Part shown: in pieces, positions 8,528-16,443 of the stretch
How the letters are laid out: each line of letters begins with the position of its first letter
Numbering within the stretch: the first letter of the stretch is position 1
Source of the DNA: Microcaldota archaeon
GTDB taxonomy: Archaea > Micrarchaeota > Micrarchaeia > Anstonellales > Anstonellaceae
Direction: 5' to 3'
NCBI GenBank assembly: GCA_026413965.1
Contig: JAOAJY010000002.1
Location: forward strand, 76,273 to 112,368
DNA: 36,096 nucleotides
The notes under the pieces: model-generated
What the model saw: only the letters and a program-made list of their open reading frames with translations
The model's database searches: none
What the model was told of the DNA's origin: nothing
Translations under genes and position numbers: made by a program

Positions 8528-9928
8528 ATGAAAGCGAGGATAGAGGAGGATTTCATAGGCAAAGTGGAGGTTCCATCCGAGGCTTATTATGGCATATTCA
8601 CTGTGAGGGCTTCGCGCAATTTCCAGATATCCGGCAAGCGCCCTCCACGGCAGTTCATACGCATGCTTGCCTTGGTAAAAAAAAGCGCGGCAGAGGCGAA
8701 TGTGGCGACAGGCTCCCTGCCTGTTAAGATAGGCTCAGCCCTTGCGAAAGCAGCAAGCGAGGTTGCAGAGGGCAAATTCGACTCCCAATTCATACTTGAC
8801 GCATACACTGCCGGGGCAGGCACCCCGTTCAACATGAACATGAACGAGGTGCTTGCCAACAGGGCAGAGGAGATTCTTGGCGGAAAAAAGGGGCAGTACA
8901 AGCTGGTGCATCCGAACAACCACGCCAACATGTCGCAGTCATCAAATGACGTCATTCCTGCTGCCATAAGGCTGACACTGATTTCGCTTTCTGCCCCGCT
9001 GCTTCATTCGGCGGGAGAGCTTGCGGCAGCACTTGACAGAAAATCTCGCGCCTTCTCAAAAACAATAAAAGTGGGCAGGACCCATCTGATGGATGCCGTG
9101 CCGCTCACAGTGGGGGATGAGCTTTCGGCTTTTTCATCTGCCCTGCGGCTTGATGCCGGAAGGATTGAAAAGGCAGTTGAGAGCCTCAGGGAGCTCAATC
9201 TTGGCGCAACGGCAATAGGCTCAGGGATCAACACCCATCCTGCCTACAAGCGCATAGTCGCAAAAAGGGTTGCCCACAACACTGGCATCAGGGTAAGGGA
9301 AGGCAGCAATCTTTTCAGGCTCACATCCCAGGCTTCAGATTTCCTGGAATATTCAGCATCCTTGCGCGGCTTGGCAGTCACCATCCACAAGCTGTCAAAT
9401 GACCTGAAGCTTCTTTCGTCAGGGCCAAACACTGCGATAGGCGAGTACATTCTGCCAGAGGTGGAGCCTGGCTCATCAATCATGCCAGGCAAAGTCAATC
9501 CCTCCATACCCGAATGCGCAGAAATGGTCTCCAACAGGGTTTTCGGCAACGACCAGTCTGTTCTTATGGCGGCAGCAGGCGGACAGCTTCAGCTGAATGT
9601 ACAAACGCCTCTGATTCTGGAGTGCCTATCCGAATCCAGCGTCATCCTTGCCAACGCATGCGGCATGCTCAAAGCCTACTGCATAGATGGTTTGAGGGTG
9701 GACAAAGAAAAGATTCGCAAGCACCTTGACGCCTCCCTAATATCAATAACTGCGCTTGCCCCGTATTTCGGGTATCCCAAAATGAGCCAGCTGGTCAAGC
9801 GCGCGCAGGAGGAAGGAAAGCCCATAAAGCAGCTGGTTGTCTCAGAAAAGCTGCTGACAGAAAAGCAGTATGACCGGCTCATGTCTCCATCAAGGCTCAC
9901 CAGGCCAAGCAAAAAGGAAAAGCTATGA
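8528..9928 (+). CDS. Aspartate ammonia-lyase/fumarase family enzyme, probably aspartase
   Basis: A 466-residue member of the aspartase/fumarase superfamily. It has the signature GSSIMPGKVN (residues 315-324, the catalytic Ser loop), GRTHLMDAVP (183-192) and HPNNHANMSQSSND (128-141). The N-terminus (RIEEDFIGKVEVPSEAYYGI) and the AAAGGQLQLNV segment resemble aspartate ammonia-lyase (aspartate to fumarate plus ammonia). GRTH rather than GRTQ, and the C-terminal SLISITALAPYFGY segment, lean toward class II fumarase, so the substrate is not certain. The frame is open from 8459, but the ATG at 8528 starts exactly where the family's N-terminus begins and follows the ABC ATPase stop by 5 bases. The stop overlaps the next start by 4 bases (ATGA). 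Confidence 0.9.
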   Translation: MKARIEEDFIGKVEVPSEAYYGIFTVRASRNFQISGKRPPRQFIRMLALVKKSAAEANVATGSLPVKIGSALAKAASEVAEGKFDSQFILDAYTAGAGTPFNMNMNEVLANRAEEILGGKKGQYKLVHPNNHANMSQSSNDVIPAAIRLTLISLSAPLLHSAGELAAALDRKSRAFSKTIKVGRTHLMDAVPLTVGDELSAFSSALRLDAGRIEKAVESLRELNLGATAIGSGINTHPAYKRIVAKRVAHNTGIRVREGSNLFRLTSQASDFLEYSASLRGLAVTIHKLSNDLKLLSSGPNTAIGEYILPEVEPGSSIMPGKVNPSIPECAEMVSNRVFGNDQSVLMAAAGGQLQLNVQTPLILECLSESSVILANACGMLKAYCIDGLRVDKEKIRKHLDASLISITALAPYFGYPKMSQLVKRAQEEGKPIKQLVVSEKLLTEKQYDRLMSPSRLTRPSKKEKL

Positions 9929-11268
9929 CCTGCCCCAAACCCGCTTTATTTGCCATTTTTGCCTCTTCATTGCTCTTTTCCTCAGGATATTCTGATGTGC
10001 TGGTGGTGTCAAATGCCCAATCGCCCATCTCAATCCAGGTTGCAAATTATTTTTCCCAGCAGCGCAACATAACGCGCCAGCTTGCAGTCAGCATGCCTCT
10101 TTCTGACAAGATAAGCTTTTACGAGCTCAACCAGTCCTTGATTGCCCCGCTGAAATCTTATCTTAATGGCTCAAAAGGCGAAATCAACTACATTGTGCTT
10201 TCAAAAGGCATACCGCTGTACACAGATGGCAAGGATGTTTTTTCCTCAGGCAACTCAATAGAGGGCGCAGATGCTTCCTCAGTGGACAGCGAAATAGCGC
10301 TCATAGATTCGCCATTCGAGCAATACATGGGAAAAGCAGGCGCAGCCCCAAACCCATACTACGGGCAAAGCGAGCCTTTTTCCAAAAAGAAATTCGGGAT
10401 TTATCTCGTCTCCCGCCTGGATGGATATGGTTTTGAGGACATAAAAGGCATGATTGACCGGTCAGCATCCATAAGCAAAGAGGAGCTTGCCTCAGGGCAG
10501 CATGTCTTTTTGGGCTTCCAGGGAATTTATGCCAGGCAGCTTGAAGCTGCCAGCCAGCAGATAGGCAAAGCCGGACTGAGAGCAGAATTGCTCCAGGCTC
10601 CTTATGCCGATGAGGTGCGCTCAGGCATAGCGCATGCAAAAAGCAGCCCCGGAAAAATCTCCATCTACGACACGTTCGGCTGCTACAATCTTGGGGGCTG
10701 CAACGCAAGCTATTTCGGCATTCCCAATCTCAGCTGGGCAAATGGCTCGCTTGTCTCCATAAAATATTCCTTTTCTTCCAAGACAGCCAGCCCGCCTTCC
10801 CAAAGCTCTTCCTGGATGCCACGCTCGCTGATAGCAGATTACATCCATCAAGGGGCAACTGGAGGGTTGGGATATGCTGTGGAGCCCATGTCCAGCCAAG
10901 TCTCCAATCCGGAGTATCTGGCAAAAAGCTACCTTTCCGGAAGGAATCTTGCGGAGATACTCTGGAGCAGCGTGCCTTCGCTCTCCTGGTCTGCTGTGGT
11001 TTATGGAGACCCAAAGGCGCAATACCCGAAGTTCAGCCAAAGCACCCTCAATTCTTCTGCAAAACAAGCCAAGCCGGCTTTGCGCGCCTGCAAAAGCCTC
11101 AGCAAAAGCCAGCCAAATGAGGCAGGCTTGATTGCAGCCCAAAATTACGCTTTTCCATCAGGCGCAAAGACAGAAGATGAAGGGGATATTCTCATCCCAA
11201 GCCAGCAAGGGCTTCTTGTCGCGCTTGCCGCCTCTTTGGCAATCCATCTTGTTTCCAGATTTTATTGA
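9925..11268 (+). CDS. Secreted TIGR03790-like protein with C-terminal hydrophobic anchor
   Basis: A 447-residue exported protein. It starts with a signal peptide (ALFAIFASSLLFSSGYS) and then the motif DVLVVSNAQSPISIQVANYF, a later INYIVLSKGIPLYTDG segment, and ATGGLGYAVEP near the C-terminal third. These match my memory of the TIGR03790 family, found patchily in bacteria and archaea, with no established function. The C-terminal 18 residues are hydrophobic (LLVALAASLAIHLVSRFY), which suggests a membrane anchor facing outward. The gene overlaps the lyase by 4 bases, so it is translationally coupled to it, though a functional link is not obvious. It could be a cell-surface hydrolase or caspase-like fold; this is not established by the sequence. 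Confidence 0.75.
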   Translation: MTCPKPALFAIFASSLLFSSGYSDVLVVSNAQSPISIQVANYFSQQRNITRQLAVSMPLSDKISFYELNQSLIAPLKSYLNGSKGEINYIVLSKGIPLYTDGKDVFSSGNSIEGADASSVDSEIALIDSPFEQYMGKAGAAPNPYYGQSEPFSKKKFGIYLVSRLDGYGFEDIKGMIDRSASISKEELASGQHVFLGFQGIYARQLEAASQQIGKAGLRAELLQAPYADEVRSGIAHAKSSPGKISIYDTFGCYNLGGCNASYFGIPNLSWANGSLVSIKYSFSSKTASPPSQSSSWMPRSLIADYIHQGATGGLGYAVEPMSSQVSNPEYLAKSYLSGRNLAEILWSSVPSLSWSAVVYGDPKAQYPKFSQSTLNSSAKQAKPALRACKSLSKSQPNEAGLIAAQNYAFPSGAKTEDEGDILIPSQQGLLVALAASLAIHLVSRFY

Positions 11269-11320
11269 AAAAGAAAGCCAGATTTTCTTCTGTCCGAATT
11301 TTCAAAGGCATGGCATTAGT

Positions 11321-11331
11321 CTTTTATATCT
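11321..11331 (+). promoter_or_regulatory. TATA box of the VirB2-like gene (leaderless transcript expected)
   Basis: CTTTTATATCT lies centred about 24 bases before the ATG at 11350, the standard archaeal TATA-to-start distance. Transcription would begin at or next to the start codon, so the mRNA should be leaderless or nearly so. No ribosome-binding sequence is seen before this ATG apart from GTAGGGC. Confidence 0.6.
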
Positions 11332-11349
11332 TATTCAAGTAAGTAGGGC

Positions 11350-11829
11350 ATGCAGAGGGCTTGGCGCGCTTTCGCTCTTATCTTGCTTTTGGTCTCTCCA
11401 GGCTTGTCAGCCACCTCTCCGCCCAACAAAGTCACTGCAGCAATAAGCGCTTTGTGCTCGGACCTCACATCCCTTCTTCCAGTTGTCAGCATGCTCATGG
11501 TGGTTTTGGGCTCAGTGGTTTATGCTGCAGGGCAGATGATGGGGGCTGAAACCCGCGCAAGGGCAAACGTGTGGGCAACAGCTGCCCTCACAGGGGCAAT
11601 AATCGCCTTGCTGATAAGCACAGTCACCCCGCCTGTTCTGAGTGCAATGTATGGCAAGACTGTGAGCTGCACAGGCGCAGCTCCTGCTCCACCACAAAAC
11701 AACTGCGGGACAGTCAACTGCAGCGGAAGCACACCAAAATGCTGCTCTTCTGGCAGCTCTTATTGGTGCTGCTCTTCAAGCCAATCCTGCGGTTCTTCAA
11801 CCAGTCCGTGCGTAGGCGCCGAAACTTGA
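11350..11829 (+). CDS. TrbC/VirB2-like small membrane protein with Cys-rich C-terminal tail
   Basis: A 159-residue protein with a signal peptide (residues 1-20, ending LSATS). Two hydrophobic helices follow (LLPVVSMLMVVLGSVVYAAG and VWATAALTGAIIALLISTVT) joined by a short loop; this layout is that of VirB2/TrbC pilins. Unlike those, a 50-residue tail carries nine Cys in the order C, C, C, CC, CC, C, C among Ser, Gly, Pro and Asn. The spacing CC-x7-CC-x5-C-x6-C recalls half a granulin or knottin fold, presumably disulfide-bonded outside the cell. The gene stands alone with its own TATA box and ends at a hairpin. Whether it forms a pilus is unknown. Confidence 0.75.
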   Translation: MQRAWRAFALILLLVSPGLSATSPPNKVTAAISALCSDLTSLLPVVSMLMVVLGSVVYAAGQMMGAETRARANVWATAALTGAIIALLISTVTPPVLSAMYGKTVSCTGAAPAPPQNNCGTVNCSGSTPKCCSSGSSYWCCSSSQSCGSSTSPCVGAET

Positions 11830-11851
11830 AGCCTGCTTGAAATCAGGCTTC
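11828..11851 (+). terminator. Inverted repeat at the end of the VirB2-like gene
   Basis: GAAGCCTG and CAGGCTTC form a perfect 8-bp stem with an 8-base loop, beginning in the stop codon of the VirB2-like gene. No T run follows, so it may stabilise the 3' end of the mRNA rather than terminate transcription. Confidence 0.4.
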
Positions 11852-11884
11852 AGTCTGCAAAGCACTCTTCCAGCTTTCCGCCAA

Positions 11885-11896
11885 GCTTTTAAATAC
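11885..11896 (+). promoter_or_regulatory. Promoter (TATA box) of the proteasome-exosome superoperon
   Basis: GCTTTTAAATAC is a good archaeal TATA element. Transcription should start near 11910-11920, leaving a 5' leader of about 50-60 bases that contains a short T run and ends in GAGGTGA, a near-perfect Shine-Dalgarno, 5 bases before the psmA ATG. No further TATA box is evident until the purA end, so ten or more genes may depend on it. Confidence 0.6.
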
Positions 11897-11971
11897 TCCT
11901 TTCATCAATAGAGGCGTAATTTGGGAAAAGAGGGGACTTTTTGATGGTCTTCTTTATCTAGAGGTGAAGAT

Positions 11972-12679
11972 ATGTATCCTCCGCAGCAGCAGGCATATGA
12001 CCGGGCAATAACGGTCTTTTCCCCTGACGGAAGGCTATTCCAGGTGGAATACGCAAAAGAGGCAGTCAAGAGGGGCGCGACTGCGATAGGCATGATTTTT
12101 GACGAAGGCGTGATGCTTATGGCTTACAAGAATGCGCCCTCAAAGCTGCTTGTCCCGGAATCCATGAGGAAGATTTTTGAGATAGACAAGCACATAGCCG
12201 CAACAGCATCCGGCTTGATTGCAGACGCCAGGAGGCTGGTGGATTTGGCGCGCCTGGAATCCCAGCGGCACCGCCTTGCCTATTCTGAGCCTGCCTCGGT
12301 TGAGACCATTTCAAAAGAGCTTTGCGACTTGATGCAGGTTTATACGCAATACGGGGGCATAAGGCCCTTCGGGGTATCTTTGCTTGTGGCAGGGATAGAC
12401 AGCCAGCCGCGGCTTTATGAGGCAGAGCCCTCAGGCGCCCTCACAGGATATCTTGCGGATGCGATAGGAGCAGGCAAGAAGGAAGTGGAGGAATTTTTTG
12501 AGAAGGAATACGAGCCAAAGCTTTCGCAGGACGAGGCGATATCCTTGGCGATAAAGGCGCTTAGGAAATCCGGGGACTTGCAAATCAAGCCAGAAACGCT
12601 TGAGATAGCGGTTGCGACCATGAAAAAGAAGGAGTTCTCCATCCTCTCCCAAAAAGAGGCTGAAAAATACATCAAGTGA
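11972..12679 (+). CDS. psmA: Proteasome alpha subunit
   Basis: A 235-residue subunit of the outer rings of the 20S proteasome. The N-terminal alpha-subunit signature is intact (YDRAITVFSPDGRLFQVEYA, residues 9-28), and the fold continues through GATAIGM, the helix DARRLVDLARLESQRHR and QYGGIRPFGVSLLVAG. The N-terminal gate residues before the signature (MYPPQQQA) are as expected for archaeal subunits; there is no catalytic Thr, consistent with an alpha role. Start chosen by GAGGTGA upstream. It opens the exosome/ribosome biogenesis operon, an arrangement conserved across many archaea. The beta subunit is not in the window. Confidence 0.97.
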   Translation: MYPPQQQAYDRAITVFSPDGRLFQVEYAKEAVKRGATAIGMIFDEGVMLMAYKNAPSKLLVPESMRKIFEIDKHIAATASGLIADARRLVDLARLESQRHRLAYSEPASVETISKELCDLMQVYTQYGGIRPFGVSLLVAGIDSQPRLYEAEPSGALTGYLADAIGAGKKEVEEFFEKEYEPKLSQDEAISLAIKALRKSGDLQIKPETLEIAVATMKKKEFSILSQKEAEKYIK

Positions 12680-12691
12680 AGATGGTTTCTG

Positions 12692-13384
12692 ATGGCAACG
12701 CTTGACAATTCAGTCATTGCCCACATTGACATAAACGGGGAAAGGTACGAGATTGTTGTGGATCCTGACCTGGCTTACCAGTACAGGACAGGCCAGAAAA
12801 AGGAGCTGAACAACGTGCTGACTGTGGAGGAAGTGTTCAAGAGCTTCCGGAATGGAGAGAGGCACACCTCAAGCTCTCTTCAGAAGGCTTTCGGGACCAC
12901 TGATGTGTTCTCAATAGCCGACCGCATACTCAAAAAAGGCGAGCTTTCGCTTACAACCGAGCAAAAGAGAAAACTGCTTGCGGACAAAAAAAAGCAGATT
13001 GTGGCAATCCTCATGCGCGAATGCATTGACCCCCGCACAGGGGCTCCGCATACGCAAATGAGGCTGGAGCAGGCGATTGAGGAGTCAGGAGTCCATATTG
13101 ACGGCATGAAGGACGCGCACGAGCAGCTGGAAGAGGTCATAAAAGCCCTTCGCCCAATAATCCCTCTCAAATTTGAGAGGGTGAAGATAGCCGCCAAAAT
13201 ACCTCCAAGCTTTGCCCAGAAGATATACGGGATGCTCAAAGGCTACGGCATCCAAAAAGAGGAGTGGGCAAGCGACGGAAGCCTCATAGTGGTGATAGAG
13301 ATGCCTGCTGGCGTCCAAGGGGAATTCTACGACCGTCTGAACAAGGCAACCGGCGGGTCGGCTGAAACGAGGATAATCAAATGA
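12692..13384 (+). CDS. sdo1: Ribosome maturation protein SBDS (Sdo1)
   Basis: A 230-residue SBDS-family protein, the factor that helps release the anti-association factor eIF6/aIF6 from the large ribosomal subunit. All three domains are present: an N-terminal FYSH-type domain (DPDLAYQYRTGQ, VFKSFRNGERHTSSSLQKAFG), a central helical domain (IAILMRECIDPRTGAPHT-type core, written here as VAILMRECIDPRTGAPHT) and a C-terminal ferredoxin-like domain with a GSLIVVIEMPAG strand. The start is an ATG with GATGGTTT before it, and its stop overlaps the rrp4 ATG by 4 bases (ATGA). Confidence 0.96.
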   Translation: MATLDNSVIAHIDINGERYEIVVDPDLAYQYRTGQKKELNNVLTVEEVFKSFRNGERHTSSSLQKAFGTTDVFSIADRILKKGELSLTTEQKRKLLADKKKQIVAILMRECIDPRTGAPHTQMRLEQAIEESGVHIDGMKDAHEQLEEVIKALRPIIPLKFERVKIAAKIPPSFAQKIYGMLKGYGIQKEEWASDGSLIVVIEMPAGVQGEFYDRLNKATGGSAETRIIK

Positions 13385-13992
13385 ATGGTGATGAATTGGA
13401 AGGAAGGATAGTGATGCCTGGCGAGCTTCTTTCAGACAAGCCAGAGAGGATAAGCTATGCTTTCGTGGACAAGGGAAAAACCTACTCCACAGTGGTCGGG
13501 CTTTTCAGCAACGGCAAGCTTGTCCCGCTTGAGGGCCCCTATGAGCCTGTGCCAGAGGATGTGGTGGTGGGCATCATAACAGAGGTCAAGTTCGCAGGCT
13601 ACAGTGTTGAGGTCAATTCGCCCTTCCCAGCATTCCTCTCCTCCCGGGAGATAAGGGAAAAGTTCGAGATGGGCGATGCGATTTTGGCAAAAGTGCTGTT
13701 TGTGGATGAGGTGCGCTCAATAGAGCTTGCGGACGCCAAAAAGCTTCCTCCTGGAAGGCTGGTCAAAGTATCCTCTGTGAAAGTCCCGAGGATAATAGGC
13801 AAGAAAAACTCCATGATCGACATGATAAAGTCAGCGACAAAATGCGAGATTTTCGTTGGGAGGAACGGCTATATTTGGATAGCAGGGAGCGGCAATGCCA
13901 ATCTTGCGGAAAAAGCGATAAGGCTGGTGGAGATTCAAGCCCACACAAGCGGCCTTACCGACAGGATTGCCGCTTTTTTGAGAGGAAAGTGA
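13381..13992 (+). CDS. rrp4: Exosome RNA-binding cap subunit Rrp4
   Basis: A 203-residue cap protein of the archaeal exosome, which binds RNA and feeds it to the Rrp41/Rrp42 ring. It has the N-terminal domain (VMPGELLSD, residues 11-19), an S1 domain (VGIITEVKFAGYSVEVNSPF) at about 65-125 and a C-terminal KH domain with VPRIIGKKNSMIDMIK at about 137-153. The KH domain marks it as Rrp4 rather than Csl4. It overlaps SBDS by 4 bases and precedes rrp41 by 10, so it is translationally linked to both. Confidence 0.96.
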   Translation: MNGDELEGRIVMPGELLSDKPERISYAFVDKGKTYSTVVGLFSNGKLVPLEGPYEPVPEDVVVGIITEVKFAGYSVEVNSPFPAFLSSREIREKFEMGDAILAKVLFVDEVRSIELADAKKLPPGRLVKVSSVKVPRIIGKKNSMIDMIKSATKCEIFVGRNGYIWIAGSGNANLAEKAIRLVEIQAHTSGLTDRIAAFLRGK

Positions 13993-14002
13993 TGGTGGTT
14001 GG

Positions 14003-14755
14003 ATGAGCTCAGCAGGAAAGCCTGCCCTCTTGGTTGATGGCAAGAGGCTGGATGGCAGGGGTTTGGAGGATTTGAGGGAAATAAAGATAGTCGCCAGGGT
14101 CCTGAATGATGCGGACGGCTCTGCCTACATAGAGTGGGGCAAAAACAAGATACTTGCGGGGGTTTACGGCCCCTCGGAGTGCATACCGCGCCACGACCAG
14201 TCGCTTTACCGCGCAGTGGTCAGATGCAGATACAACATGGCTCCTTTCTCAGGGATGGAGGAGCATGGCAAAAGCGGGCCGAGCAGAAGGAGCAAGGAGC
14301 TCTCCAAGGTCATAAAGGAGGCTTTTGAGAACGTCATAGTTCTTGAGAATTTCCCAAAGACGCAGATTGAGATTTTCGTGGAGGTGCTGCAGTCTGACGG
14401 CGGGACGCGGTGCGCGGCAGTCACTGCGGCAGCGGTCGCTCTTGCGGACGCAGGCATTCCAATGAAGGACTTGATAAATGCGGTCGCTGTCTGCAAGATA
14501 GACGGGCAGATGGCGGTGGACCCAGCGAAAGAGGAAGACAATTACGGAGAGTCCGACATGCCAATCGCCTTCTCCCCGCGCACAGGCGAGATACTGCTTT
14601 TCCAGATGGATGGCATGCTCTCAAAGGATGAGATTGAGAAGGGCTTTGCGCTTGCAAGGAAAGCCTCTGAAAAGATACGCAAGCTTCAGGTGGAGGCAAT
14701 AAAGAAAGTTTATGAGGAGCCGCGCGAGGAAAGGTTTCTTGTCATAAGCAAATGA
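14003..14755 (+). CDS. rrp41: Exosome catalytic subunit Rrp41
   Basis: A 250-residue RNase PH-family protein, the phosphorolytic subunit of the exosome. The N-terminus RLDGRGLEDLREIKI, the arginine-rich RCRYNMAPFS, the phosphate-binding segment SDGGTRCAAVTAAAVALADAGIP and the acidic MDGMLSKDE (with the catalytic Asp region DMPIAFSPRTGEI before it) are all present. The start is an ATG with GATGGTGGTTGG upstream, the strongest form of the GGTGG ribosome-binding motif seen here. It forms a heterohexamer with Rrp42, encoded next. Confidence 0.97.
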   Translation: MSSAGKPALLVDGKRLDGRGLEDLREIKIVARVLNDADGSAYIEWGKNKILAGVYGPSECIPRHDQSLYRAVVRCRYNMAPFSGMEEHGKSGPSRRSKELSKVIKEAFENVIVLENFPKTQIEIFVEVLQSDGGTRCAAVTAAAVALADAGIPMKDLINAVAVCKIDGQMAVDPAKEEDNYGESDMPIAFSPRTGEILLFQMDGMLSKDEIEKGFALARKASEKIRKLQVEAIKKVYEEPREERFLVISK

Positions 14756-14771
14756 TTTTTCAGGTGTGGAT

Positions 14772-15548
14772 ATGGATTCATTGAATGAGATAAAGCGCGA
14801 CAGCCTAAGCGCCCTGCTTGCCGCAGGCAAGCGCGCAGACGGCCGCGGGATGCTGGACTACCGCAAGATAGCCATCCAGCCAGCCCCTCTGCAGAATGCT
14901 GAGGGCTCGGCGATTGCCGCAATAGGCAAAAGCCAAGTCATGGCTGGGATAAAGTTCGACATAGCCGAGCCTTTTGCCGACAGGCCAAATGAGGGGGTGC
15001 TTTCAACCTCCGCTGATTTGCTGCCTCTGGCTTCCCACCTGTTTGAAAGCGGGCCTCCAGGAGACGACTCAATAGAGCTTGCAAGGGTGGTTGACCGGGG
15101 AATCCGCTCTGCCAATGTGGTGGATTTGGAGTCCTTTTTCATAGAGGACGGCAAAGTCCTTGCCCTATACCTTGACATCTACGTGCTTGACCACGACGGA
15201 AATCTGATAGACTGTTCCGCCCTTGCCTCCATGGCTGCTCTGCTTTCCGCAAGAATGCCCAAGATAGAGGGAGGCAAGATAATCCGCGGAGAGTTTTCAG
15301 GAAAGCTCAAGGTGAATGAGAAGGTGGTGAGCTGCACATTCGGCAAGCTTGGGGAGAAAGTGTTCTTGGACCCCTCGCTTGATGAGGAGAAGGGCATGGA
15401 TGCGCGGCTGACTCTTTCCACCACGCCTTCCCATCTTTGCGCTGCGCAGAAGGGAGGCTGGGGGACCTTTTTGGAAAAGGACATATTGGACGCATTCGAC
15501 ATCGCGTTGCAGAAAGGAAAGGAGCTTCGCGCTCTTCTTCCTGGCTGA
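14772..15548 (+). CDS. rrp42: Exosome structural subunit Rrp42
   Basis: A 258-residue RNase PH-family partner of Rrp41. It shares the N-terminal KRADGRGMLDYRKIAI segment and the ring-forming residues RVVDRGIRSANVVDLES. It lacks the SDGGTR phosphate loop of Rrp41 and instead has YVLDHDGNLIDCSALASMAA, which fits its known non-catalytic role. A GTG at 14766 is in frame, but AGGTGTGG lies across it and serves as the ribosome-binding site for the ATG at 14772 (MDSLNEIKRD). Confidence 0.96.
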   Translation: MDSLNEIKRDSLSALLAAGKRADGRGMLDYRKIAIQPAPLQNAEGSAIAAIGKSQVMAGIKFDIAEPFADRPNEGVLSTSADLLPLASHLFESGPPGDDSIELARVVDRGIRSANVVDLESFFIEDGKVLALYLDIYVLDHDGNLIDCSALASMAALLSARMPKIEGGKIIRGEFSGKLKVNEKVVSCTFGKLGEKVFLDPSLDEEKGMDARLTLSTTPSHLCAAQKGGWGTFLEKDILDAFDIALQKGKELRALLPG

Positions 15549-15558
15549 TGGTGGTTTG

Positions 15559-15801
15559 ATGGCAGACAGGAATGTCAGGTACGGTGCTGAGATACGCAAG
15601 CGGGCTGAGAAAGTGGATGCTGTGCGGCGCTCGACTTTCATCTGCCCCTCTTGCAGCAAAAAGAAAGTCAAGCGCAAGGGCAATTCTCTTTGGGCCTGCA
15701 AAAGCTGCGGCGCGGTTTTTGCAGGAGGCGCATTTTCCCTTGCCACCCCGACAGGCATGGTTGCCGCAAGGATGATTGAGGAGTACAAAGCCAAAAAGTG
15801 A
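15559..15801 (+). CDS. rpl37ae: 50S ribosomal protein L37Ae (eL43)
   Basis: An 80-residue zinc-ribbon ribosomal protein of the large subunit. It has the RYGAEIRKRAEKVDAVRRS N-terminal segment and a Cys4 zinc site made of CPSC (30-33) and CKSC (48-51), then the conserved AGGAFSLATPTG. The ATG is preceded by GATGGTGGTTTG. Length and position after rrp42 match other archaea. Confidence 0.96.
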   Translation: MADRNVRYGAEIRKRAEKVDAVRRSTFICPSCSKKKVKRKGNSLWACKSCGAVFAGGAFSLATPTGMVAARMIEEYKAKK

Positions 15802-15810
15802 GTTGGTCGT

Positions 15811-15948
15811 ATGTATATCTGCTCCAACCGGAAATGCAACAAAAAGATTGAGTCGCTGGACTCAAAATTCACCCGTTGCCCCCACTGCGGGCACCGCGTG
15901 CTTTACAAGGTCCGCCAGCCAATTGCGCGCGAAGTCTCCACCGACTGA
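15811..15948 (+). CDS. rpoP: DNA-directed RNA polymerase subunit P (Rpo12)
   Basis: A 45-residue protein that is too short for many gene finders. It begins MYICSNRKCNKKIES and contains a second zinc pair RCPHCGHRVLYK, the Cys4 zinc ribbon of the RpoP/Rpb12 family, followed by the basic tail RQPIAREVSTD. The ATG follows GTTGGTCGT. It sits 9 bases after L37Ae, the order seen in other archaea, and is a universal component of archaeal RNA polymerase, at the Rpo3/Rpo10 assembly platform. Confidence 0.95.
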   Translation: MYICSNRKCNKKIESLDSKFTRCPHCGHRVLYKVRQPIAREVSTD

Positions 15949-15957
15949 GTGGTCGCG

Positions 15958-16443
15958 GTGCTGATAACCACGTCAAAAAAGCCATCTTTGAGCTCAAAGA
16001 AATTGGCGAGGGTGCTTTTTGCCGCCATTCCAGGCTCCTCGCTTGAGTTCAGGGGCAAGCGCTCCCTTGAGAGGCTCATGCTTAAGGCAAAAAAGTCAAA
16101 GATGGCTCGCTTGTGCGCCATATACCAAAAGAATGGCGAGCCATGCCAGCTGAGGTTCATGCGCATATCCGAAGGCGAATGCAGCTGGCTTGGCGATTCC
16201 ATATCAATAAGGAAGGTTTTTCGGCTGAAGATGCCCAAAAGAGGCCAGAAAGCCGCAAGCCTGCGAATCGCAGGCAGCATGTCAGGAAAGCTCCGCAGGC
16301 TTTTTGGCATAAGCAGCCAGGCCGGGCAAGAGTGCAGAGAGAAGGCGGAGGCTGCAGTCAAGTCCTCTGCCAGCAGGCTTTCGGTGATGCTGGATGGGGA
16401 AAAGATGCTTGAGCTTGGTGTGAGGTATGTCAAGCAAAGGTGA
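15958..16443 (+). CDS. Brix domain ribosome biogenesis protein (Imp4-like)
   Basis: A 161-residue Brix-domain protein. The N-terminus LITTSKKPSLSSKKLARVLF, followed by an RGKRSLERLMLKA helix and a strand with GEPCQLRFMRIS, matches the archaeal single-domain relatives of eukaryotic Imp4/Rpf1, which act in rRNA processing. The frame is open from a GTG at 15949, but the GTG at 15958 gives the usual family start (M-LITTS) and is preceded by GTGGTCGCG, closely parallel to the GTTGGTCGT before rpoP. The end overlaps pcc1 by 17 bases. Confidence 0.85.
   Translation: MLITTSKKPSLSSKKLARVLFAAIPGSSLEFRGKRSLERLMLKAKKSKMARLCAIYQKNGEPCQLRFMRISEGECSWLGDSISIRKVFRLKMPKRGQKAASLRIAGSMSGKLRRLFGISSQAGQECREKAEAAVKSSASRLSVMLDGEKMLELGVRYVKQR

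Noticed and set aside
8528-9928. Adenylosuccinate lyase (purB) as partner of purA
   Set aside because: Same superfamily, but the HPNNHANMSQSSND and AAAGGQLQLNV segments and overall length match aspartase/fumarase, not PurB.
11944-11961. Five-codon upstream frame (MVFFI) in the psmA leader
   Set aside because: Too short to separate from chance, and no ribosome-binding sequence is seen before it.
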